A stretch of DNA of 64,000 bases from Luteolibacter sp. Y139 (lineage in GTDB: Bacteria; Verrucomicrobiota; Verrucomicrobiia; Verrucomicrobiales; Akkermansiaceae), in the NCBI RefSeq assembly GCF_038066715.1, contig NZ_JBBUKT010000017.1, positions 1-64,000 on the forward strand. The letters are read 5' to 3'. Shown here in pieces: positions 53,801-62,187 of this stretch; the stretch's first letter is position 1; each line of letters begins with the position of its first letter. The notes beneath the pieces were generated by a model. That model was not told where the DNA came from, ran no database searches, and worked only from the letters and a program-made list of their open reading frames with translations. The position numbers and the translations under genes are program-made.

Positions 53801-55480
53801 GCACTCGCGGGTGCGATTCACCGGTGTGAGCGGAATCAGGGAAACCGCGGTCCCCTTCTGCTCCGTGGCGATCTTCCCCCGGCGGACCGCGTCCAGCACC
53901 GGTGCCAGGCGATTCTTCACCCACTCCTCGCTCGGCTCCGAGTATTCCACGATTTGGCGGAGCACCGTGGCTCGCGTCGCCGCCGAGAGGACCGTGACCT
54001 TGATGAAGCGCCGGTCCGCGACCTTCATTTCCCAGAGGAATACCAGTTGATCCGCAGGAATGAGTCCGAGATCCAGGCCTTCCGCTTCGTTGTTCTGGCC
54101 GGACAGCTTTTGAAGCAACTTCTCACTGGCCACCTCGCCGAGTTGATCCCGCTCTAACAGCGTCACTCCTTCGATCGAGGAAAGCTCGCTCGTGAGCAGG
54201 GCGACATGATTGGCAAGCGAGCGGGACGCGACCACGGCGACCGATCCGGGAGCAGCGGGCTTGTCCTTGCCATCGGGGTGGATCGCAGGAAGCGGCTCAT
54301 CGACGATGTTCACCGGCACCATCGTTTGATGCTCTTCCGGCCCCGCCTGACGCGCTGCGGTGAATCGGGCGGTGAGTTGCTCCAGCGTCGGAGGCGCCTC
54401 ACGGATTTCGCGGAACAGGAAGTTCATGATGTCCCGCTTGCCCGCCGCAGCGGCAAGCATCGCCGCCCATCGATACTCAGGGACGTGCTTCCCCGCATCC
54501 TGGACTTTGGTCAAAAGACGGACCTTCTCCATCGAGCCGGCCGCGGCCGCGAAATCCAGCGGGGTGCGAGGGCTGAAGTGGGGCGCAGAGCAGAGCTGAA
54601 AGGGATCTGCCCCGCGGCTGAGAAGTGCGGCCACGACTTCGGTCGAGATTCGCGGATTCGCCGCAGCACGATGCAGCGGCCCCTGGCCCGTTGTCGTCCG
54701 CGTTTGAACATCGGCCCCATGGGCGAGCAGTTCCCCGGCAATCTTGTCGTAGCCGACATAGGTGGCGAAGAGTAGGGCACTACGGGCATAGTAGGGATTG
54801 ATCTGGTCACCGGGAGAGACGTACTTCCCACCCCAGAACGCTTCCGGCCACGGCCATCCGGCATTCGGATCAAGATCGGGATAAAGCTCGAATAGAACCT
54901 TCAAGCTCGCCAATGCCTCCGCTCGGACTGCCGCCCCTGCCGGTTGCCGGTGAAGATCCTTGGCCGGATAGACTGCGCCATGCTTCTTCAGTGCGCGGAT
55001 CATTTCCGGCTGATCCAGCATCGCGGCAACGAAGAACGCCGTCGTGCCATCTTGCTCCACCACGTTGGGATTCGCTCCTCCCTTGAGCAGTGCTTCGACC
55101 AACTCCGGCTTGCCCGTGTAGGCCGCATAGGTCAGCGGATGATAGCCACCCAGATCAGGCTGATTCACCAGCTCCGGAGTAATGCTCCGCTGCGCCGTAG
55201 CCATGTCCTCCACCCGGATCGCAAGCGTGAGCGCCGTGGTAGCCGGCCGCTTCGCGATCACCGCACCTTGGCTCTCCAGCCACTCGCGATCCTCATCACC
55301 GAGCTGCGCCACCTCCAGGTTCAATTCCTTCCCCTCCTTGCGAACGACCACATGAGCCTCATCCGCCATCCGGACGAAATCCCCTTCGATCTTCCTGCCT
55401 TGGGTATCCGTCCACATCCGGGCGAAAGCCATGGACGAAATCAAGTAGGCCAGTGCCAACGCCAGGGAGGTGCGTTTCAT
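50897..55480 (-). CDS. Giant SHD1-ankyrin-propeller protein
   Basis: A 1527-aa exported protein, last gene of the ECF sigma operon. The signal peptide (MKRTSLALALAYLISSMAFA) is followed by an SHD1 domain (MWTDTQGRKIEGDFVRMADE, LGDEDREWLESQG). Ankyrin repeats occupy about 95-400 (LGGYHPLTYAAYTGKPELVE, GTTAFFVAAMLDQPEMIRAL, GQGPLHRAAANPRISTEVVA). A CsgG/FlgT-like region lies at about 420-700 (SRSLANHVALLTSELSSIEG, VSLLTLRQMQPLEAENALTG), and the C-terminus forms beta-propeller-like strands. It starts six bases after the CsgG-like gene. Role unknown, probably envelope sensing or assembly. Confidence 0.75.
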   Translation of the reverse strand: MKRTSLALALAYLISSMAFARMWTDTQGRKIEGDFVRMADEAHVVVRKEGKELNLEVAQLGDEDREWLESQGAVIAKRPATTALTLAIRVEDMATAQRSITPELVNQPDLGGYHPLTYAAYTGKPELVEALLKGGANPNVVEQDGTTAFFVAAMLDQPEMIRALKKHGAVYPAKDLHRQPAGAAVRAEALASLKVLFELYPDLDPNAGWPWPEAFWGGKYVSPGDQINPYYARSALLFATYVGYDKIAGELLAHGADVQTRTTTGQGPLHRAAANPRISTEVVAALLSRGADPFQLCSAPHFSPRTPLDFAAAAGSMEKVRLLTKVQDAGKHVPEYRWAAMLAAAAGKRDIMNFLFREIREAPPTLEQLTARFTAARQAGPEEHQTMVPVNIVDEPLPAIHPDGKDKPAAPGSVAVVASRSLANHVALLTSELSSIEGVTLLERDQLGEVASEKLLQKLSGQNNEAEGLDLGLIPADQLVFLWEMKVADRRFIKVTVLSAATRATVLRQIVEYSEPSEEWVKNRLAPVLDAVRRGKIATEQKGTAVSLIPLTPVNRTRECLELVRYVNLMLPGRVMREPGVSLLTLRQMQPLEAENALTGQDSYWKAAWVIEGSMSTEAAGDVSLVLSASSPAQARREDVTVRGKTGELASLTERAWKELATKLDLKAGDPVPTAGGTGASPDEGKSVAQQAGWFLEAKYPRDAFDLANASYILGYRDQELLRTMTEAAIDRLPIQQKYGCDHVRKDPRVIDPGVRLSYASALPEFLALCDCARLYVAGLDRQLVSQVRPWGGARSTVYNEIIAQALAELKFYRLMMEDCLAEDRYGREFEQLDQEIIQLTREYLKRCKGHASEMDTLRSLLARGSGDSFYVRHAAGLLEEIFGRLTEIAGQKPAHDDFRHLLNWLGERCGDPERDCGPEDPFRVFAMKLAGMDGIAKAWPLEVAGVQAACATERALRVQSLRRMLAVSTDPERSKSPLDDSRREWGRFFGCMEAPGWESVFNKGYLLGPGGIDRLIAKPSGDFTSTGEFARMAAWYHDLLRWPRMEASAREKFLLERIDHAAAREGKEHLTPAQFAAIWDHLREQNLLTPKEAEAFAKLVPAEAKSGPAPADDGPLPLTHLLTLPEAGNMAQFARTTQAALDHDQLWLPATYYEAGGDVRNKQTPPSCRHVIHVIQLADRMVRTIELPKENDLDSEWAAPTQIAPIDPSLVRPVLLGEKHAYFLKCPRPGRLYAIDRQSLRVSTVELPLPNVIAMGFRTRGDVLYLSVADQWQPQIGNVRFDASSVVAVTGEKITDTLVSTQRKPAQMPLDHPHTWIDQIDVGDQRLVLISGIEADYIDPTLSKAAAFSWDSNSWAALTASERGKARNEWYGHYHPLFLTHRNLTAGSNKVFITEDPFDGEVPAAIALVKDANAAMDFRAAWLTQPSRTGKFRTVPVVATPVEDPLMNRKMFALRVPPEQRKSGEKYRYPTANEVIKEGSYNVRVLGKWKDQYLVFLAGEKTVTMPAIWMVPEAALQQRVSKLPPW

Positions 55481-55485
55481 GATAG

Positions 55486-56454
55486 TCAGCGGGGAAGGTT
55501 GCGGATGAACGCATCGGCAAGTTCGAGTCCGGCCTTTTGCAGCGCCGACTTGCCGGCCACTTCCTCCGCCAGATCGATCGCGCCGACCGTGCGCCGGTCA
55601 GGCCTCACGAGCTGATGGGTCGCGACGTTCTCGATCTTGATCTCGGCCCGGGCTCGGCAGCAGACGAGGTTGCCTCGCCGGCTCGCAAACTGGCTGAAGG
55701 CCTCGCCGGTGATGGCGAACTTCGCCTCGGCCCGGTTCTTCACGATGCGGAAGCCAACAGCCTCCAGCAGCTTCTGGATCTCGGTCTCGCAGGCAGGATC
55801 CGGCACTTGCTGCCGCAAGTGAGTCTCGCTGACCTGAACGTAGATAGCCGGGAGTTCCTGAACATCCGCCACCACCTTCTTGAGACCGGCCACCCGGTCC
55901 TCGAAGCTCATCGCCTTCGCGACGAGGGTATCGCCCTTGGCAGTGACCAGCTCGGCGATCTTCCCTGCCAGCTCATTCGAAGCCACGGCCGGATCACCCC
56001 CGGCTCCGTATTTCGAGGTCGCGCCATAGACGCGGCTGGTCTCCGCGGAAATGACCTTCGCCACCAGATAGGTATCGTTGTTGACGTTGAACACCCGGCC
56101 GGTGACGAGCACTTGCGCACCCGTCAACTGGCCGACCTTGACCGCGCTTCCGGCCTCCGCTGCACCCGAAAGAGTGATCTCGTGCTCGGAGAGGACCTTG
56201 TCGATCTCCGCGCGCTCGACGAGGAACATGCCGGGCTGAGCGGAGAGCTCGGCATTCAACAGCTTGCCCACCGATTCACCGAGTCCTTTGACCTTGTCGG
56301 ACCCTTCAGTGAAATCGAAGACCGCGGCATTGAGTGGGATGGGCTCCTTTTTTTGCTGCTCCGTCGATGCGGGAGCCGCAGGCGTGGCCGGCTGCTGCCC
56401 CAGGACAGTCGCAGCCAGGGTCCAGCCGATGGCGAGAAATGGAGAGAGTTTCAT
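55486..56454 (-). CDS. CsgG/FlgT-like exported protein
   Basis: A 322-aa protein with signal peptide (MKLSPFLAIGWTLAATVLGQ). Conserved CsgG-type segments are LNAAVFDFTEGSDKVKGLGE, LLNAELSAQPGMFLVERAEI, LSEHEITLSGAAEAGSAVKV and AQVLVTGRVFNVNNDTYLVA. CsgG-like proteins form outer-membrane pores or periplasmic assemblies. There is no lipobox Cys, unlike true CsgG. Positioned between the 260-aa hypothetical gene and the giant ankyrin gene, whose middle region looks related to it, so the two products may interact. Confidence 0.75.
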   Translation of the reverse strand: MKLSPFLAIGWTLAATVLGQQPATPAAPASTEQQKKEPIPLNAAVFDFTEGSDKVKGLGESVGKLLNAELSAQPGMFLVERAEIDKVLSEHEITLSGAAEAGSAVKVGQLTGAQVLVTGRVFNVNNDTYLVAKVISAETSRVYGATSKYGAGGDPAVASNELAGKIAELVTAKGDTLVAKAMSFEDRVAGLKKVVADVQELPAIYVQVSETHLRQQVPDPACETEIQKLLEAVGFRIVKNRAEAKFAITGEAFSQFASRRGNLVCCRARAEIKIENVATHQLVRPDRRTVGAIDLAEEVAGKSALQKAGLELADAFIRNLPR

Positions 56455-56463
56455 GATGGCAAA

Positions 56464-57246
56464 TCAGGGGATCGGTTCGCGAGTGGTGAGTTCTAACAAG
56501 TGGGCCAGCCCGGTGGTGGTCGCGAGGCGCGTGGACGTGAGGGCGGAGGGATGTAGGTGAATGACCCAGCCACCCTCGGCCGAGCGCTTCCAGACTTCAC
56601 GGCCCGGTTCCAGGAGATCGGTGATGATCAGGCGACTTTCCTTCGGAGGCGCGAAAGCGGGACCCGGTTCGCTGCACCAGAGAATGATGGACTTCTCTTC
56701 GAAAGAAACGGCATCGGAGCAGACCGCCTCCGTTCGCACTCCCGCATCTTGCAGCACTCTCCGCAGGTCATCGGAAGCACCCGCCAGTTGGAGCGGCCGG
56801 CCTTGTGCCAGCGTCTGCAAGGGCTCCAGGAAATCCGCAGGATGCGCGATGATGGCAAGCGCCGGAAACCCGGGCTGATGAAACCGAGCAAGGTAAGAGG
56901 TCGAGGTCTTGGACGCCTCAAAGGAGAACTCGGGCCGGACGATGAGTTCGCCGGAAGAAGGAATCGCAGCCTCCTTCTTCCAATCGAACACGGCCACCGG
57001 AGCCACCGTCGCGCTGAGCCGGCGAAACAGCTCGCCCTTCAATGAAAAGGTCGCTCCCGGCACCCCACGGACCGCGATGGGAATGGCATGTGGGCCGGGC
57101 CCGGCCACATGGATCGGCCCCAGCGGTGCCACTTCTTCCTCGCCCGTTTTCACCAGCGAAAGCGATGGACCCGCGGTCGCCGCTGCCAGCAGGGCAAACA
57201 AGGCGACCAGTCCCAACAGCGGCGATAACGTTTTCATTTTCATCAT
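56464..57246 (-). CDS. Exported hypothetical protein, 260 aa
   Basis: A 260-aa protein with signal peptide (PLLGLVALFALLAAATAGPS). No family recognised. The first half is beta-rich (HVAGPGPHAIPIAVRGVPGA, FSLKGELFRRL), the second alpha/beta (FPALAIIAHPADFLEPLQTL, ESRLIITDLLEPGREVWKRS). The start overlaps the anti-sigma stop (TAATG), and the stop is nine bases before the CsgG-like gene, so it belongs to the same operon. Perhaps a periplasmic partner of the CsgG-like/ankyrin pair. Confidence 0.65.
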   Translation of the reverse strand: MMKMKTLSPLLGLVALFALLAAATAGPSLSLVKTGEEEVAPLGPIHVAGPGPHAIPIAVRGVPGATFSLKGELFRRLSATVAPVAVFDWKKEAAIPSSGELIVRPEFSFEASKTSTSYLARFHQPGFPALAIIAHPADFLEPLQTLAQGRPLQLAGASDDLRRVLQDAGVRTEAVCSDAVSFEEKSIILWCSEPGPAFAPPKESRLIITDLLEPGREVWKRSAEGGWVIHLHPSALTSTRLATTTGLAHLLELTTREPIP

Positions 57247-57863
57247 TATGGCAGGGGTGCGATCGCAGAGGAAGAAAGCGGACTGGCCCCCTGCTCACTC
57301 GACCACACCAGCGAAGGCCCCGTGACCAGCAGTTGATCGTTCCCCGTGGGCAGGAACTCGATCTGCAGATCCTTTCCATCGAAGGGAATGTTCACCGGCA
57401 TGCCTGGCAAGGCCGCCACTTGAACCTGCGATCCTCTCGAGTCGGTGATGCGGACGATGGCAACCACCGGCTGCCGGACCTGCGCCTCACCTGGCTCGGA
57501 TAGCTGCCATGTCGGCTCGCCATTGATCACCGTGACAGCCGTCAGTCGCTCGCCGAACAAAGAACGCCCCTGGACGAAGAAGTCGCTGAGATCGGCATTG
57601 GTATAAACCACCGCACGCGGCGCTTTGACCGGTGCGTTGCGATGAAGCACCACCCACAACGAAACACAGGCGATCAGCAGCGCCGCGATCGACGTCACCG
57701 GTGCGAAGAAGCGCCAGCGACTCGCCACCACGCGGACCGGTTCCACGCGACTCGGCGACGCATCGACGAACGCGGCCCGGGCTCCTAGCCAGGCCCAATG
57801 CCGGGCCTCCGGGTCGTCAGGCAGCGAACCCTTTGCCAGTTCATCCAGTGGATCGGTGCTCAT
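57246..57863 (-). CDS. Anti-sigma-like membrane protein
   Basis: A 205-aa protein with a cytoplasmic N-terminus (about 50 residues), one transmembrane segment (FFAPVTSIAALLIACVSLWV, about 52-71) and a periplasmic beta-rich domain. It overlaps the ECF sigma gene by four bases (ATGA), the usual place of an anti-sigma factor. The N-terminus has no clear zinc motif. The periplasmic part (VVYTNADLSDFFVQGRSLFG, GEPTWQLSEPGEAQVRQPVV) resembles general-secretion-type proteins more than FecR. The function is inferred mainly from position. Confidence 0.6.
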   Translation of the reverse strand: MSTDPLDELAKGSLPDDPEARHWAWLGARAAFVDASPSRVEPVRVVASRWRFFAPVTSIAALLIACVSLWVVLHRNAPVKAPRAVVYTNADLSDFFVQGRSLFGERLTAVTVINGEPTWQLSEPGEAQVRQPVVAIVRITDSRGSQVQVAALPGMPVNIPFDGKDLQIEFLPTGNDQLLVTGPSLVWSSEQGASPLSSSAIAPLP

Positions 57864-58420
57864 GCTTGTGCGGCGTTCTTGTGATCGGTCAGGTGGCGCC
57901 TCGCTTCGGAGATCTTCCAGGCCACGGTTCCTTCAGGGCATCCCAGGACCTCGGCTGCTTCCCGATGGGTCAACCCTTGGGCAGAGACCAGCACCACGGC
58001 ATCCCGCAGTGCCTCGGGCAGGGATTCAATCAGCTGGATGGCCTGGAGAAGCGCGGAAGGCACCGGAGCATTCTTCGACGCCACCCCGTCGGACGCTTCT
58101 CCGAACTCGGCCACGTGCCGGTCGTAGGTGCCACGTTTCCGGACATCGTCCCGCAGGCAATTGATCGCGATCTGATACAGCCAGCTTCGGAAACTCGACT
58201 CGTGACGAAAGTCCGCCACCGTCCGGGCGACCCGGATGAAAACGGTCTGGCTGATGTCATTGGCGGTTTCCATGCAGTGACAACGGCGGAAGGCGAAATT
58301 GCGGATCTCAGGGTAGTAGCGGGTGAAGAGAGCCTTGAACGACGCCTCACAGCCATCGGCCGCCTTGCGGGCAAGCGCTTCGTCGTGGCGGATGTCGCCC
58401 TTCGGCTGGAGGTCTCCCAT
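57860..58420 (-). CDS. ECF-type RNA polymerase sigma factor
   Basis: A 186-aa sigma-70 family protein. Region 2 is FKALFTRYYPEIRNFAFRRC, ANDISQTVFIRVARTVADFR and SSFRSWLYQIAINCLRDDVR; region 4 is LIESLPEALRDAVVLVSAQG, LTHREAAEVLGCPEGTVAWK. ATG 58420 is chosen; the frame is open to 58711, but the added residues are not sigma-like. It starts a five-gene operon (sigma, anti-sigma-like, hypothetical, CsgG-like, ankyrin). Self-regulation from the upstream gap is likely, although the promoter motif is not known. Confidence 0.92.
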   Translation of the reverse strand: MGDLQPKGDIRHDEALARKAADGCEASFKALFTRYYPEIRNFAFRRCHCMETANDISQTVFIRVARTVADFRHESSFRSWLYQIAINCLRDDVRKRGTYDRHVAEFGEASDGVASKNAPVPSALLQAIQLIESLPEALRDAVVLVSAQGLTHREAAEVLGCPEGTVAWKISEARRHLTDHKNAAQA

Positions 58421-58925
58421 GCGATCTCGTAACTTCAAACAGGTGGACGCCGCCCAGAAAGGAATCCTTGGCGAGACGCGGAGAAATTTCCGCGATACCA
58501 ATGGGCCAGTGAACGGAGCCGCACCTCCGGGGCCGTTTTTTATTCCCGAAAATCGCGCCAACCCTTGATCGTCGAAAAAGTTCGGCGATGCTGGCATGGC
58601 AGACTCGGTTGTCTGACCAGCGCCCCCGTGTGCGCGACATTTGTGCGTTGCAAATGTCCCCTTTTGACGCGCCCAGCGTGGCATTTTGACGCCTGAAAAT
58701 GGCCTCCGCATGCCCCATTTTGACCGGCAATTTCATGCAATCGTTTGAACCGCAAGGGTTGCAGCGCCGTCTCACTTTTGAGGCACGCGACATGCAAGGA
58801 ATATCAAAGGATTAGCCCGCCACCCGTCTTCACAATGTGATTACAAAACGGCGGACCGATTCTAGGAATAATTCCGGACGCTGCGGCGTTAAATCCATAG
58901 AACCCGGGAACACCGGGACCTAGCC
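58421..58925. promoter_or_regulatory. Divergent promoter region with inverted repeat and TTTTGAC copies
   Basis: This 505-base gap separates the ECF sigma operon from the primary-type sigma gene. It contains a perfect inverted repeat, GACATTTG (58636-58643), 7 bases, CAAATGTC (58651-58658), and three TTTTGAC copies at 58662, 58684 and 58718. TTGAGG near 58776 with ATATCA 17 bases later is a possible housekeeping promoter for the rightward gene. No ORF here is convincing. Confidence 0.4.
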
Positions 58926-59786
58926 ATGTCATACGATTCCGACTCCAGTTTGAAGGTCTACCTGCGGGAGATTTCCAAAACTCCGCTACTCACCCCTGAG
59001 GAAGAGGTGAAGCTCGCGAAGCGCATCAAGAAAGGCGACAAGGAAGCCCGTGCGCACATGATCCAGGCGAATCTCCGCCTCGTCGTGAAGATCGCGCAGG
59101 ACTACTCCAACTACGGACTCCCGATCGCCGACCTGATCTCCGAAGGCAACATCGGCCTCATGAAGGCAGTGGAGCGCTTCGACCCGGCGAAGGGTGGCAA
59201 GCTTTCGACCTACGCCGCCTGGTGGATCAAGCAGTCCATCAAGCGCTCGCTCGCCAACCAGAGCAAGACGATCCGCCTGCCCGTCCACATGGTGGACAAG
59301 ATCGCCAAGATGCGCCGCATCTCGACCATGCTCGCCGAGGCCCTCGGCCGTGAGCCCACCGACGAGGAATTGGCCGACGAAATCGGTCTGCCACGCCGCA
59401 AGCTCGCCATGCTGAAGCAGGCTTCACAACGCCCGACCTCGCTCGACGCGCCCATCAATGAAGGCGAAGCGACCGAATACGGCGAAATCATCGGCGACGA
59501 TCGTGCGGAAGACCCGCTCGAAAGCCTGTCCGAAAAGAATCTCCACGGGGAGCTGAGCGGCCTGCTCGGAGTCCTCGACAAGCGCGAACGCCGCATCATC
59601 GACGAACGCTTCGGCCTCACCGGCAAGACGCCGCTGACGCTCGAGGAAGTCGGCCGTGAATTCGGTGTCACCCGGGAACGCATCCGCCAGCTCCAGAACG
59701 TGGCGCTGACCAAGATGCGCAAGGCACTGCGCCGGAAAGACAAGCCTCTGCCCAAGCCTGTGGCGGAGGGCCTGCAACCCACCTGA
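58926..59786 (+). CDS. RpoD/SigA-type RNA polymerase sigma factor
   Basis: A 286-aa sigma factor of the primary (group 1/2) type without region 1.1. Region 1.2 is VYLREISKTPLLTPEEEVKL; region 2 includes NLRLVVKIAQDYSNYGLPIA, DLISEGNIGLMKAVERFDPA and LSTYAAWWIKQSIKRSLANQ; region 3 is MRRISTMLAEALGREPTDEE; region 4 is LDKRERRIIDERFGL and LTLEEVGREFGVTRERIRQL. It directs RNA polymerase to housekeeping-like promoters. Monocistronic, ending at a strong terminator. Confidence 0.95.
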   Translation: MSYDSDSSLKVYLREISKTPLLTPEEEVKLAKRIKKGDKEARAHMIQANLRLVVKIAQDYSNYGLPIADLISEGNIGLMKAVERFDPAKGGKLSTYAAWWIKQSIKRSLANQSKTIRLPVHMVDKIAKMRRISTMLAEALGREPTDEELADEIGLPRRKLAMLKQASQRPTSLDAPINEGEATEYGEIIGDDRAEDPLESLSEKNLHGELSGLLGVLDKRERRIIDERFGLTGKTPLTLEEVGREFGVTRERIRQLQNVALTKMRKALRRKDKPLPKPVAEGLQPT

Positions 59787-59816
59787 GTCAGCTTTTGGTG
59801 TGGATTGTTTGATAGA

Positions 59817-59857
59817 GCAGCCGTGGGAAGGGAGGCCCGCGGCTGCTTCTTTTTTTT
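59817..59857 (+). terminator. Intrinsic terminator after the sigma factor gene
   Basis: GCAGCCGTGGG (59817-59827), an 8-base loop, CCCGCGGCTGC (59836-59846) with one G-T type pair, then TTCTTTTTTTT. It begins 31 bases after the stop codon. A textbook factor-independent terminator. Confidence 0.92.
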
Positions 59858-60045
59858 GCTCAAGCATGTTGGCAAAGAGCCGGTCGAGGGGAATAGCTCT
59901 CCCATACCGCGAACGATCTCTTCAGCGCCAACGGCGCGAAAGCCCTCAGCCCCGGCCATCGGCCGGGGTTTCTGTTGCAACAGCAACGGCGGCCTGAAGG
60001 GTCGCGAGATGGGTTAGGCTTAAGCGGCCAGTGAGTAGACCTCAC

Positions 60046-61713
60046 TCACTTCTTCGCCCACGAATCGCGCAGCCCAATTGTCCGGTTAAAGACCGGCTTG
60101 CCAGCCTGATGCTCGGCCCGATCCGCCACGAAGTAACCAATACGCTCAAACTGGAACACCGACTCCGCTTCAGCATCCGCCAGCGAGGGCTCCACCCAAG
60201 CGCGGATCACCTTCAGCGAATCAGGATTGATCACGCTCGTGAAACCACCCTCCGCACTGTCCGGATCTTCCACGGTGAAAAGGCGATCATAGAGCCGCAC
60301 TTCCGCATCCACGCCATGTTCGGCGCTCACCCAGTGGATCGCAGCGCGGCACTCCACGCCCTCCGGTGCATCGGCGCCCTTCGTGCCCGCCAGATACTCA
60401 CAACGCACTTCGGTGATCTTGCCGTCGGCGTTCTTTTCAAAGCCGGTGCACTTCACGATATACCCGCCGCGCAAGCGCACATGACGATCTGGGCCCAGAC
60501 GGTAGAACTTCTTCTCCGGCACTTCCATGAAGTCATCGGCCTCGATCCACAGCTCGCGCGACATCGCAACACTGCGGCTGCCCATCGCGGGATCCTTCGG
60601 GTGGTTATCCAGCTCGATGTCCTCGCTCTGACCCGCCGGCCAGTTTTCGATGACCAGCTTCAGCGGATCAAGCACGCCCATCCGACGCGGAGCCACCGTA
60701 TTGAGCTGATCGCGGATCTCGAACTCAAGCTGCGCGACATCCGTGATCCCCTGGAACTTGGTAATGCCCGTCTTCTCGCACAGCCGGCGGATCGCTTGCG
60801 GCGGGATGCCACGGCGACGCGCACCGGAAAGCGTCGGCAGGCGCGGATCATCCCAACCGGCCACGTGGCCTTCGTTCACCAGCGTCAGCAGCTTGCGCTT
60901 GCTCATCACCGTGTAAGTGAAATTCAGGCGCGAGAATTCGATCTGACGCGGCTTCGCCGGCACGGGGCAGTTCGCGATCGTCCAGTCGTAGAAGGGACGG
61001 TGAATCTCGAACTCCAGCGTGCAGAGCGAATGCGTGATGTGCTCCTTCGCATCCTCCAGCGGATGCGCGAAGTCATACATCGGGTAAAGGCACCAGGCAT
61101 CGCCGGTATTGTGGTGGGTCGCCTTCAGCACGCGGTAGATCACCGGGTCGCGCATCACGATGTTCGGCGAGGCCATGTCGATCTTCGCACGCAACACCGC
61201 CGCGCCTTCCTCGAAATCGCCTGCACGCATCTTCGCGAACAGCTCCAGGTTTTCCTCCACCGAACGATCACGCCACGGTGATGGCATTCCAGGAACCGTC
61301 AGGTTCCCACGCGTCTCCTTGATCTGCTCCGCGGTCTGCTCGTCCACATACGCCAGGCCATTCTTGATGAGGTGAACCGCGCAGTCGTAGTAGAACTCGA
61401 AGTAGTCGCTCGCGTAGAAAAGATTGTCGCCCCAATCAAAGCCCAGCCACTTCACGTCGGCCTTGATGCTCTCGACATACTCGACCTCTTCCTTCTCCGG
61501 ATTCGTATCGTCGAACCGCAAGTGGCAACGCGCACCCACCGCCGCGTTCTCCTGCGCGATGCCGAAGTTCAGGCAGATCGCGCGCGCGTGACCGAGATGC
61601 AGGTAGCCGTTCGGTTCCGGAGGAAAGCGCGTGATCGTGGTCGAGTGCTTACCGGAAGCGAGGTCCGCGGCGATGATCTCGCGGATGAAATCGAGCTTGG
61701 GAGAATCGGACAT
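60046..61713 (-). CDS. glnS: Glutaminyl-tRNA synthetase
   Basis: A 555-aa class I GlnRS, normal bacterial length without extra domains. The HIGH motif is FPPEPNGYLHLGHARAICLN (residues 30-49), then FDDTNPEKEEVEYVESIKAD, and the KMSKS-like VMSKRKLLTLV. The tRNA anticodon-binding barrels (FMEVPEKKFYRLGPDRHVRL, VVNPDSLKVIRAWVE-type ending) are present. It charges tRNA-Gln directly, so this organism does not depend only on the GatCAB route. Isolated gene; a 135-aa hypothetical gene lies upstream on the same strand. Confidence 0.96.
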   Translation of the reverse strand: MSDSPKLDFIREIIAADLASGKHSTTITRFPPEPNGYLHLGHARAICLNFGIAQENAAVGARCHLRFDDTNPEKEEVEYVESIKADVKWLGFDWGDNLFYASDYFEFYYDCAVHLIKNGLAYVDEQTAEQIKETRGNLTVPGMPSPWRDRSVEENLELFAKMRAGDFEEGAAVLRAKIDMASPNIVMRDPVIYRVLKATHHNTGDAWCLYPMYDFAHPLEDAKEHITHSLCTLEFEIHRPFYDWTIANCPVPAKPRQIEFSRLNFTYTVMSKRKLLTLVNEGHVAGWDDPRLPTLSGARRRGIPPQAIRRLCEKTGITKFQGITDVAQLEFEIRDQLNTVAPRRMGVLDPLKLVIENWPAGQSEDIELDNHPKDPAMGSRSVAMSRELWIEADDFMEVPEKKFYRLGPDRHVRLRGGYIVKCTGFEKNADGKITEVRCEYLAGTKGADAPEGVECRAAIHWVSAEHGVDAEVRLYDRLFTVEDPDSAEGGFTSVINPDSLKVIRAWVEPSLADAEAESVFQFERIGYFVADRAEHQAGKPVFNRTIGLRDSWAKK

Positions 61714-61758
61714 GATTGAAAATTTGATTTGTGCAATACTCAGCGCGCCTGCGGCGCA

Positions 61759-62166
61759 CTAGGGCAAGTGAGAGCTGCATTCGCCGAGGAATGCAGCGTT
61801 GCCGATAGTTTGGAAGTTACCACCTTCGGCGGAGTATCTCTGCGCAAGCTGGATCGCAGCAGATTTCCCCACTTCCGAGGCCTCGACAATGACCGCGTCG
61901 TTTCTCTGTCCCTCAACGGTCACATACCCGTCGTAAGCAAAAGCATACGCACTCGTGCCCTCTGGCAATTGGGAAAGAGCAAGCCGACCTTGGGCAACGG
62001 AGTCCTCGAGGTGATCCGCCATGAACCGGCTCAGTGTACGATCTCCGTCCTTTTCAATAATCAGAAATGGAATGAGAGGGCCGCCCTCGCCCACCGACGC
62101 CACGGCATGGTCCAACGAAAGGAAGACCAATTCCGCAAGGGCATCACTCATCTCCAAACCAGCCAT
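61759..62166 (-). CDS. Hypothetical protein, 135 aa
   Basis: A small soluble alpha/beta protein: LVFLSLDHAVASVGEGGPLI, PFLIIEKDGDRTLSRF, YAFAYDGYVTVEGQRNDAVI, VEASEVGKSAAIQLAQRY. No family recognised. It lies between glnS and the M20 dipeptidase gene on the same strand, 21 bases after the latter. A start five codons inside (MSDALAEL) is also possible. The repeated charged/hydrophobic pattern supports a real gene. Confidence 0.7.
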   Translation of the reverse strand: MAGLEMSDALAELVFLSLDHAVASVGEGGPLIPFLIIEKDGDRTLSRFMADHLEDSVAQGRLALSQLPEGTSAYAFAYDGYVTVEGQRNDAVIVEASEVGKSAAIQLAQRYSAEGGNFQTIGNAAFLGECSSHLP

Positions 62167-62187
62167 CGACGTAATCTGATTGAGTGG

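Noticed and set aside
55537-56496. 319-aa ORF on the plus strand
   Set aside because: Antisense to the CsgG-like gene, which has a signal peptide and conserved motifs.
60031-61281. 416-aa ORF on the plus strand
   Set aside because: Antisense to glnS; Arg/His-rich with no protein motifs.
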